DNA from: GCA-2686265 sp036010965
Lineage (GTDB): Bacteria > Planctomycetota > UBA1135 > GCA-002686595
Length of the DNA: 56,024 nucleotides
Assembly (NCBI GenBank): GCA_036010965.1
Contig: DASCMO010000112.1
Coordinates: 1-56,024, forward strand
Direction of reading: 5' to 3'
Of this stretch, positions 15,952 to 23,144 are shown one piece after another (within the stretch, counting starts at the first letter, position 1; the number at the start of each line of letters is the position of its first letter). The translations under genes and the position numbers were made by a program. Under the pieces are notes generated by a model. The model was not told the DNA's origin and did no database searches. It worked only from the letters and a program-made list of their open reading frames with translations.

Positions 15952-16890
15952 CTACTCAGCGAAGCCGTAGCGGAAGAAGGCCTCGTCCGTCACGCGCGCG
16001 AGCCGGGCCTGAACAGCGAGGTCCAACTCGAGGGGGGGGTGCTCGAGCGGGAGCGTGATTCGACTTGCCGGCTGATCGGCGAAAACGTGGGGCCGCGTAG
16101 TCAGGGTGGCGCCCTCTCCGAAGCCGATGTTGGTCACGAGATTGGACCGGGGAGAGGCCACAAGTAGATCGTTGCTGACGATGTGGAAGGCGAGCATTCC
16201 CATCCACGAGGTCGCGATCCGCTGCGTGTCCACGAGCTTCATCCAGTTCGAGTAGAACTGACCGGTGCGCTCCACGCGTGCGCGCAGCTCGGGGTCGGTG
16301 TCCACTCGCGGCCAGGGGTCGCGCTGCAGTGTGGTCAGCTGGTTCAGCCGGGTGGGCGGGTCTAAGCGCAAGGCTTCGGCTTCGGAGGAGTCGAAGAATG
16401 AGTGGTCGACCGCTTCCCAGGCGCGCCGCCAGGTGGCCCAGCCCCAGGACGATCCGAGCTGGGTGAAGGTGTAGGAGGCCGCCTGCTCGGGATCTTCGTG
16501 GAAACAGGTTCCCTTGATCTGCATCACTCGCGGCTCGTCGCGGTAGCGTGCCAGGAGGGCCTCGCAGTAGGAGAAGAAGGACGGGTCGGGGAGGGTGTCG
16601 TCTTCGAGGATGATCACCTCATCGAAGAGCCGGAGGGCGCTGTCGAGGCCGCTGCAAGTGCGCCGCGGGCAGCCCAGGTTCTGGTCGGCGTAGTCGCGCA
16701 CCAGCTCCGTCTTCCAGGGCAGGCGTTCAAAGAGGGCGCGCGTGGCCTCGACCGCCTCGCGCTCGCCGTCGTTCCGCGGACCGTCGCTGGCGACGAACAG
16801 GGCCCGCGGCCTGGCGTCCGCGATGCGTTCCAGGACCCGCGCCGTCCGTTCGGGGCGCGTGTGGCAGGTCAGGAAGATGGGGGTGTCCAC
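15952..16890 (-). CDS. Glycosyltransferase-like protein (GT-A fold)
   Basis: The product has about 312 residues if read from GTG 16890 (VDTPIFLTCHTRPERT). A TTG at 16929 is a longer alternative, and it lies 8 nt after a TAGGCT hexamer on the minus strand. The N-terminal beta-alpha fold, the DxD-like ILEDDTLPDP and the segment SSWGWATWRRAWE resemble nucleotide-diphospho-sugar transferases of the HlpA-like or methyltransferase-associated group. They probably add a sugar to a surface polysaccharide in the cytoplasm. No other polysaccharide synthesis genes are adjacent, so the product is unknown. The start codon is uncertain because neither candidate has a good ribosome binding site. Confidence 0.7.
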   Translation of the reverse strand: MDTPIFLTCHTRPERTARVLERIADARPRALFVASDGPRNDGEREAVEATRALFERLPWKTELVRDYADQNLGCPRRTCSGLDSALRLFDEVIILEDDTLPDPSFFSYCEALLARYRDEPRVMQIKGTCFHEDPEQAASYTFTQLGSSWGWATWRRAWEAVDHSFFDSSEAEALRLDPPTRLNQLTTLQRDPWPRVDTDPELRARVERTGQFYSNWMKLVDTQRIATSWMGMLAFHIVSNDLLVASPRSNLVTNIGFGEGATLTTRPHVFADQPASRITLPLEHPPLELDLAVQARLARVTDEAFFRYGFAE

Positions 16891-17153
16891 AGCGTGATTC
16901 CGTTCTGAGATCCCGCTCGGCGGGGTCAAACCCTTGAAGCCTACCTTCGCGCATGGGTGCCGGCCGTCCCCTCGGATGACTTCTCACGTCCCGCAGGATG
17001 GCGTTGCGAAGGAGTCGGGTCGCGGGCATCCTTGCGGCACCCGAAGCCAACTACCGTCTTGGACGGGCCGTACTACGACCGTTTGACCCGAGCCGGAGGC
17101 CGCCAGCACCCTGTGTTCCTGGCCGCCCCCCCAGCTCTCTCCACGGACACACC

Positions 17154-19028
17154 ATGACCTCGCTACCTCTGCTCCTCCTTTCGTGCATGGCGGGCCTGGC
17201 CTCGGCCCAGGAGCTTGCGGCGCCCGAGCCGCCCGAGGGCTTCGAGGCCCTATTCGCAGGTCAGGATCTCTACGGCTGGATCGGTCTGGCCGAGACGGCC
17301 GCCCTCCAGGGAGAAGCGAACCGACTCGCCGGTGATCACTGGCGGGCGGAGGGCGGCGAGCTCCTGTCCGAGGGGCAGGGGGTGGCCCTGCGCACCGAGC
17401 GCTCCTACCGCTGCTTCGAGCTGCTCATCGACTGGAAGGCCGCCGCAGGGGCCGCGATCACCATCGGCGTGCGGGGCGGGACGTCGATCGCCCTTTGCGG
17501 AGCTCAGGGAGAGCCGGGCAGTGTCGGGACTGCCTCAGCCTTGGTGCGCATCGACGCCACGGAGAAGGAGTGGAACAGTGTGCGTGTGCGCGTCACCCCA
17601 GCCCATATATCGGTCTGGGTGAACGATGCGCCGACCGCCTGGTATCGGGACCTGGGAGACCCGGAAACGGGTGCGCCGCCCGCCTTCGCCTCCGCCATCA
17701 ACCTGGTCGTCGATGGCGGGGAGGCGCGCTTCCGCGACCTGTTCCTGAAGGTCCTGCCCGAGGAGGCGCCGCCGGGGGAGGACCCTGAGTATCGAGCCGC
17801 TCGGACAGAGTGGTGGGCCCAGGCGCGCCTGGGCCTGGCGATCGACTGGGGTCTCTATTCCCTGCCCGCCGGCACTTGGGAGGGGGCCGCAGTTTCCGGG
17901 GCCGCAGAGGAGATCATGGCCGTTGCTCGGATCCCCGCGGACGAGTACGCGCGGCTTGCGGCCCGCTTCGAGGGAGGGGAGTTCGACGCCGACGCCTGGG
18001 TGGAAGCTGCCAAGGGTGCGGGTGCGGGCTACCTGGTGGTCGCGAGCAAGCATCACGACGGCTTCGCCATGTTTGACAGCACCCACAGCACTCACGACGT
18101 GATGGGCACGCCGTTCGGGCGTGACGTGATGCGGGAGGTCGCCGATGCCGCCCATGGCGCAGGCTTGCGCGTCGGCTGGCGCCACTCGATCATGGACTGG
18201 CAGGATCCCGACTACCTGCCTCGCAGGAGCTGGGACGCACGGCCAACCGAGGGCGCCCGCCCGGACCGCTATCACGCGGTCCTCAGGGGGCAGATCGCCG
18301 AGCTCCTGCAGAACTACGGCGATGTGGACCTGCTCTGGTTCGATGGTGAGGGCGGGGACTCCTGGACCCGTGCACTGGCCCACGAGCTCTACGCCCGGGC
18401 GCGTTTGCTGAGGCCTGGGGTGCTCATCAACGACCGGCTGGATACGGGGCGCATGGGCCCGGGCGCGATCCACGACTGCGAGTTCCTCGCTGACTTCGGT
18501 ACTCCCGAGGGAGCGTGGCCGGGGCCGGGGCTTGGAGACGAGCTCTGGGAGCTGAGCGTTGCCCTGCGCGACACGGCGACCGTGGGGCTGGTCCGCGCTC
18601 TGTGCGAGACCGCCGGCCGCGGCGGAAACCTGCTGGTCTCGGTCGATCCCGATGCGAAAGGCGCCATCGCCGCAGCCGATCTCGAGCGGCTCGCGGCCCT
18701 CGGGCGCTGGATGGAAGTGAACGGCGCGAGCGTGCGCGGCACCACGCCCGGACCGTTCCTCGCTCCCCCCTGGGGAGCCTGCACTCGCAAGGGCGATCTG
18801 CTCTACCTGCACGTCTTCGACTGGCCCGAGGAGGGCACGCTCGTCCTCGGCGGCCTGGAGAATGGAATCAACAAGGCCTGGATGCTCTCCGATCCGGAGG
18901 AGACCTTCTTGCCCATGCAGCGTGTGGACGGGAGCCCCGTGATCGAGCTGCCCGACGCCGCGCCGGACTCCGACGTGTCGGTGATCGTCTTGGATGTCGA
19001 CGGCGAGCCGGACGTGCGCTCCCGCTAG
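17154..19028 (+). CDS. Secreted GH29 alpha-L-fucosidase with N-terminal DUF1080-like domain
   Basis: The 624-residue product begins with a signal peptide (MTSLPLLLLSCMAGLASAQ). Residues about 25-205 resemble a DUF1080 / LamG-type beta-sandwich. From about 215 a glycoside hydrolase family 29 barrel follows: LGLAIDWGLYSLPAGTWEG, then ASKHHDGFAMFDS with His300-His301, TPFGRDVM, and the probable nucleophile Asp397 in DLLWFDGEG. NLLVSVDPDAKG closes the barrel, and a C-terminal beta-sandwich completes the protein. GH29 enzymes release L-fucose from fucosylated glycans or fucoidan. The gene is close to the fuconate-type operon on the opposite strand, which supports a joint catabolic role. The ATG at 17154 is chosen for the signal peptide; the frame is open upstream to 16998. 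Confidence 0.88.
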   Translation: MTSLPLLLLSCMAGLASAQELAAPEPPEGFEALFAGQDLYGWIGLAETAALQGEANRLAGDHWRAEGGELLSEGQGVALRTERSYRCFELLIDWKAAAGAAITIGVRGGTSIALCGAQGEPGSVGTASALVRIDATEKEWNSVRVRVTPAHISVWVNDAPTAWYRDLGDPETGAPPAFASAINLVVDGGEARFRDLFLKVLPEEAPPGEDPEYRAARTEWWAQARLGLAIDWGLYSLPAGTWEGAAVSGAAEEIMAVARIPADEYARLAARFEGGEFDADAWVEAAKGAGAGYLVVASKHHDGFAMFDSTHSTHDVMGTPFGRDVMREVADAAHGAGLRVGWRHSIMDWQDPDYLPRRSWDARPTEGARPDRYHAVLRGQIAELLQNYGDVDLLWFDGEGGDSWTRALAHELYARARLLRPGVLINDRLDTGRMGPGAIHDCEFLADFGTPEGAWPGPGLGDELWELSVALRDTATVGLVRALCETAGRGGNLLVSVDPDAKGAIAAADLERLAALGRWMEVNGASVRGTTPGPFLAPPWGACTRKGDLLYLHVFDWPEEGTLVLGGLENGINKAWMLSDPEETFLPMQRVDGSPVIELPDAAPDSDVSVIVLDVDGEPDVRSR

Positions 19029-19079
19029 GCCTGTGCCCTCCTCTGGTGCGAAGAGGGCGTCCACGGCAAACTGTGCTGC

Positions 19080-20783
19080 ATGACTGAGGTCATGGCGCGG
19101 AAAGTGAGCGTTGCCGAGGCCGTCGCGGATTTGATCGCGGGCCGGGAGGCGATCGGAACCTGTTCCCTCGGCGATCGCATCTGCCTGATCGACCGCCTGA
19201 CTACCGACACCTTCGCCGCCGCGTCCGAGTGGGTAAGCGTCTCCTGCGCGGCGAAGGGGATCGACCCAGATTCTCCCGTCGCGAGCGAGGAGTGGCTGGC
19301 CGGGCCCGTTTCCGTGCTGCGCAACCTGGGCTTGCTTCGCCGTTCGCTGGTCCACATCGAGCGCCACGGCCGCCCCCTGCTCGCTGATCGGGAGATCGAG
19401 TCGCGCGAGGGCACGACCGTCGCTCGTGTCTTTCCCGAGCTATTCTCCGACCGCCTGGTGCTGACGGGTTTCTCGGCCGAGATCTGGATGGAGCCGGGCG
19501 TCACCCCAGAGTCACTGCGCGACACCATGGCGCGCGTCTACCTCGATCCCGCGGGTGTGGAAGCGGGAATCTGCGCCGTGCTGGGAGCGGGCAACGTCTC
19601 GTCGATCGGCCCGCAAGATGTGCTGCAGAAGCTGTTCGCAGAGAATCGCGTCTGCGCGCTCAAGCTCAACCCGGTCAATGAGTACCTCGGCCCGATCTTC
19701 GAGCGCGCCTTTGCCGCGGCGGTGGAGGCGGGTTTCTTGCGCATCCTGGGAGGCGGCGCCGAGACCGGTGCGGAGCTCGTGCACCACCCCGAAGTCTGCG
19801 AGGTGCACATGACCGGCTCGCAGGCGGTGCACGACGCGATCGTGTGGGGGCCGCCGGAAGTGCGCGAGGCGAACCGCGCCGCTGGCACGCCGCTGCTCGA
19901 CAAGCCGATCACGAGCGAACTGGGCTGCGTGACGCCCTTTATTGTTACTCCAGGTCAGTGGACGAGGCGCGAGCTGCGCTTCCAGGCCATCAACGTGGCG
20001 ACCATGCTGACCAACAACGCCTCGTTCAACTGCAATGCGGCCAAGGTGCTGGTCACCGCCAGCGGCTGGGCGCAGCGCGAGGCTTTTCTGGAGGAGCTCG
20101 GTCGGGTGCTGGAGCGCACCCCGCCGCGCCTGGCTTACTACCCGGGCGCCGAGGAACGGCACGAGCGCTTTGTCGCTGACCACCGGAGCGTGCGCTGCTA
20201 CGGCAAGCCGAGCGAGCGCTACCTGCCGTGGGCCGTCGCCTCCGAAATCGACCCGACCGCCGAGGACTCCACGGCGTTTGGTGTCGAGGCCTGGTGCGGT
20301 GTGCTGGCCGAGACCTCACTGCCGGCGGAGGACGCGTGCGAGTTCCTTCCCGCTGCCGTTGATTTCTGTAACGAGCGCCTCTACGGGACCCTGTCCTGTG
20401 GCATTGCCGCCGATCCCCGCACGCGCGCGCGGCCCGAGGTGGCGGCCGCCTTCGGCGCGGCTTTGAGGGAGCTGCGCTACGGGAGCATCGGCGTTAACCA
20501 TTGGCCGGCGCTCAGCTATGCCATGGGCGTGACAACCTGGGGCGCCTATCCCGGCCACACGATCGAGGACGTGCAGAGCGGGATCGGATTCGTCCACAAC
20601 ACGCGCCTGTTCGGTCGGCCTCACAAGAGCGTGATCGAGGGGCCGTTCTGCGCGCCGGTCCTGCCCCTGTGGTTCGCCGGCCACCGGCGCGCCCGGCCAG
20701 CTGCTGCAGCCCTGGCGCGCTACGAGGCGCGGCCGGGAATGCTCAATCTGCTCGCCGTGGCTCGGCACGCCCTGCGACCCTGA
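19080..20783 (+). CDS. Aldehyde dehydrogenase family protein (long form)
   Basis: The product has 567 residues, longer than the roughly 480-500 usual for NAD(P)-dependent aldehyde dehydrogenases, with an extra N-terminal helical region of about 130 residues. The core has MTGSQAVHDAI, the general-base Glu in SELGCVTPFIV and the catalytic Cys in NNASFNCNAAKVLV, all in order. It lies 51 bp after the fucosidase, on the same strand, and could be co-transcribed. A lactaldehyde or sugar-aldehyde substrate would fit the neighbourhood, but the sequence gives no direct indication. No signal peptide is visible, so it is cytoplasmic. Confidence 0.8.
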   Translation: MTEVMARKVSVAEAVADLIAGREAIGTCSLGDRICLIDRLTTDTFAAASEWVSVSCAAKGIDPDSPVASEEWLAGPVSVLRNLGLLRRSLVHIERHGRPLLADREIESREGTTVARVFPELFSDRLVLTGFSAEIWMEPGVTPESLRDTMARVYLDPAGVEAGICAVLGAGNVSSIGPQDVLQKLFAENRVCALKLNPVNEYLGPIFERAFAAAVEAGFLRILGGGAETGAELVHHPEVCEVHMTGSQAVHDAIVWGPPEVREANRAAGTPLLDKPITSELGCVTPFIVTPGQWTRRELRFQAINVATMLTNNASFNCNAAKVLVTASGWAQREAFLEELGRVLERTPPRLAYYPGAEERHERFVADHRSVRCYGKPSERYLPWAVASEIDPTAEDSTAFGVEAWCGVLAETSLPAEDACEFLPAAVDFCNERLYGTLSCGIAADPRTRARPEVAAAFGAALRELRYGSIGVNHWPALSYAMGVTTWGAYPGHTIEDVQSGIGFVHNTRLFGRPHKSVIEGPFCAPVLPLWFAGHRRARPAAAALARYEARPGMLNLLAVARHALRP

Positions 20784-20865
20784 GAGAGGGGGGCGGTGGC
20801 AGAACGCCCGCAATTGTAGCGTGAGGGCCACCTTGTCTGGCTCCGTCACTGAATCCCAGGAGATA

Positions 20866-20874
20866 GGGTAGCAT
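20866..20874 (+). promoter_or_regulatory. GGGTAGCAT box, putative extended -10 element
   Basis: GGGTAGCAT lies 37 nt before the ATG at 20912. TAGCAT fits the TANNNT form of a -10 hexamer and would place a transcript start near 20881. No clear -35 is present. The same box recurs at 31833 and 54309, and a GGGTAGAAT form on the minus strand at 44744-44752. Confidence 0.4.
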
Positions 20875-20911
20875 CGAGTTCTCTTCCAACCCCCGACCTC
20901 GGAGGATCCCC

Positions 20912-22810
20912 ATGCTTTTTCGCTTCCTGGCAGTTTTGAGTTTCTGTGCATTCGTTCCCACCACGTCGGCTCAGAGCGGCAGGGTCGCGCCCGCGAAGCC
21001 CCAGGCGCCGAGCAAGTCCCACGTACACACCAAATCGGCCCCTTCGGCAACGCTCCTCGCCGTGCCGGCCAACCCCGGAGGCGGTTACCTGGGCGGGACC
21101 GACTCCTGCACCACGCCGACCCCGATCGCCGGGCAGGGTCTGTTCCTGTTCGACCAGACCAGCGCCACGACGGGAACGGAGGGCCAAAGTGAGTCGATCT
21201 GTTACCAGGTAGGGACCTCCGGAATCAACTTCGACGTCTGGTTTGAATGGACCGCCGACGCCACCGGCCCGGCGACCGTTACGACATGCGGGGGTGCCAG
21301 CCACGACACCAAGGTGGCCGCCTATCCGGGTAGTGGGTGTCCGGCCTCTGGGTCGTCCCTCGCCTGCAACGACGATGGCTGCGGACTCCAATCCTCCATC
21401 TGTTTTCCCGCTGTCAACACCAACGTCTACGCCCTGCAGATTGGCACCTTCCCCGGTGCTCCCGCGGGTGGAGCCGGCCACATAACGGTCACCATCGCGA
21501 GTGGTTTGAACGGTAGCGACGATTGCGCTACGGCTACGGCGATCTCCGGCCAGGGGAACTTCTTCTTCGACCTCACGAACGCCACCACGGGGACCGAGGG
21601 CCAGAGCGAGTCGCTCTGCTGCTCCGTCGCGACTTGCATGATCGATGGCGACGTCTGGTACAACTGGACTGCTGATGCGACGGGAGTAGCCACACTGTCG
21701 ACCTGTGGCCTGACGGCCTCCGACACCAAGATCGCGGCCTATCCGGGCACGAACTGTCCGACTACCGGTTCGTCGCTCGCGTGCAACGATGACGCGTGTG
21801 GCGTGCAGACCACCATCTGTTTCCCGGTGACGGCAGGAACGGATTACACCCTGCAGATTGGCACCTACCCGGGGAAGATTGGCTGCACGGGTGAGTTCTC
21901 GATGACCATCGCCGGGAGCGGTGGCGGCGGCACGGACGATTGTGCGACTCCCGATGCCATCACAGGCCAAGGCAGTTTTCCCTTCGATACCACCTGCGCA
22001 ACGACCGGCATCGAGGGCCAGAACGAGTCGCTTTGCTACGCTTTCGGGACCTCCGGAATCAACTTCGACGTCTGGTTCGCATGGACCGCTGACTGTTCGG
22101 GACCGACAGAGATCTCGACCTGTGCCGGCGCTAGCCACGACACGAAGCTCGCGATTTATCCTGGAAACGGATGCCCCGCGACCGGATCGTCGCTGGCCTG
22201 CAATGACGATACCTGTGGCTTGCAGTCGACCGTCAGCTTGCAGGCAGTCATGGGCACGACCTACAGCCTTCAGGTGGGCTCTTTCCCCGGGGGGGGGAAT
22301 GGCTCGGGCTCGTTCACCGTATTGACCTCCCCCTGTGACGGTGGTGGGCCGGGAACAGCCGATTGCTTCGGAGACGGCAGCGCCACCGCCTGCCCGTGCG
22401 GCAACATCGGAGGAAGCAGCGAGGGTTGTGGTAACTCCACAGGAGCAGGCTGTGCCCTGACGGGCAGCGGATCGGCGAGCATCGGCGCGGGCGATCTCGT
22501 GCTCGCGGCGTCCGGAGCTTTGCCTGGGCAGCCCGGCTTGTTCTTCCAGGGCAGCAACTTCATCAACGGCGGCAACGGCGTCGTCTTCGGTGACGGCCTG
22601 CGCTGCTGCGGCAGCGGAGTCGTGCGCTTGCAGATCGTCGTCCCCGACTCCAGCGGCGACGCGGCGACCTCGGTGGACATCGGCCTGACCGGCGGCGTCG
22701 CGGCGGGGGACAACAAGTGCTACCAGTACTGGTACCGGGACCCGGCAGGTAGCCCCTGCGGAGCCAACTTCAACCTCTCGAACTCCTACGGCATTAACTG
22801 GCTGCCCTGA
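20912..22810 (+). CDS. Secreted three-module protein with shared C-terminal domain
   Basis: The 632-residue product has a signal peptide ending near residue 20 (TTSA-Q). Three related modules of about 132 residues lie at roughly 63-196, 202-334 and 341-471. Each contains an Ala-Thr-Thr-Gly (ATTG) stretch followed by EGQ.ES, DVW..WTAD, DTK.A.YPG and GSSLACNDD.CG.Q. They look like beta-sandwich (PPC-like) modules with paired cysteines and an Asn-Asp-Asp that might bind calcium. The C-terminal domain begins at Cys485 with CFGDGSATACPCGN, continues through VVFGDGLRCCG and YWYRDPAG, and ends in Pro. The start has GGAGG 9 nt upstream. The function is unknown; an adhesion or surface-coat role is inference. 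Confidence 0.82.
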   Translation: MLFRFLAVLSFCAFVPTTSAQSGRVAPAKPQAPSKSHVHTKSAPSATLLAVPANPGGGYLGGTDSCTTPTPIAGQGLFLFDQTSATTGTEGQSESICYQVGTSGINFDVWFEWTADATGPATVTTCGGASHDTKVAAYPGSGCPASGSSLACNDDGCGLQSSICFPAVNTNVYALQIGTFPGAPAGGAGHITVTIASGLNGSDDCATATAISGQGNFFFDLTNATTGTEGQSESLCCSVATCMIDGDVWYNWTADATGVATLSTCGLTASDTKIAAYPGTNCPTTGSSLACNDDACGVQTTICFPVTAGTDYTLQIGTYPGKIGCTGEFSMTIAGSGGGGTDDCATPDAITGQGSFPFDTTCATTGIEGQNESLCYAFGTSGINFDVWFAWTADCSGPTEISTCAGASHDTKLAIYPGNGCPATGSSLACNDDTCGLQSTVSLQAVMGTTYSLQVGSFPGGGNGSGSFTVLTSPCDGGGPGTADCFGDGSATACPCGNIGGSSEGCGNSTGAGCALTGSGSASIGAGDLVLAASGALPGQPGLFFQGSNFINGGNGVVFGDGLRCCGSGVVRLQIVVPDSSGDAATSVDIGLTGGVAAGDNKCYQYWYRDPAGSPCGANFNLSNSYGINWLP

Positions 22811-23144
22811 GCCTGCCATTGCAGCAGATACGAAAGACGGCGTCGTCGCCCTCGCGGGGGCGGCGACGCCAGTCAATTTGCCAGACGATTCGCTCGGCTC
22901 GGGGCTTCTCGGTTGACGTTGGTTGCGATGATCGTGGGCGCGGTCACGTTGGCCGTCGAGATTCCGAACGTAATGACCATCCAGTTGCCAAACTGAATGG
23001 TCATCGGCCTGCCACTGTGTCTGGTGGTGACCTGGTTGTCCGGATGGATCGAAGTGAAGAGGGCCGCTGCCACGGATCCTCCCCTGAACCCCTCCCAGGT
23101 GGTCGTGATTCGCTCAAGATGCGCGGTTAGGAGAGAATGAACGC
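22811..23144. other. Gene-free stretch with terminator hairpin
   Basis: A strong hairpin lies at its left end (22839-22870), and a Shine-Dalgarno AGGAG just before 23145 at its right end. The small open frames on either strand (for example minus 22873-23073) have no recognisable domain, signal or start context. I do not call them genes. Confidence 0.5.
22839..22870 (+). terminator. Rho-independent-like terminator hairpin
   Basis: A 13-nt left arm GGCGTCGTCGCCC (22839-22851) pairs with GGGCGGCGACGCC (22858-22870) with one G-T type mismatch and a 6-nt loop. It lies 28 nt after the stop of the three-module protein. The following sequence is only weakly T-rich (AATTTG), so efficiency is uncertain. 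Confidence 0.5.

Noticed and set aside
17535..19367. Minus-strand open frame opposite the fucosidase and the ALDH start
   Set aside because: No recognisable domain, and it overlaps well supported genes on the other strand.
6343..20783. Bacterial microcompartment type fucose locus
   Set aside because: No shell protein or aldolase signature is visible in the window; the gene set fits the oxidative route instead.
20846..22876. Long minus-strand open frame opposite the three-module protein
   Set aside because: No signal peptide or known motif; the plus strand shows periodic modules and the shared C-terminal domain.
22873..23073. Small minus-strand frame in the 22811-23144 gap
   Set aside because: No domain, weak start context, and it overlaps the terminator arm region; not enough to call a gene.
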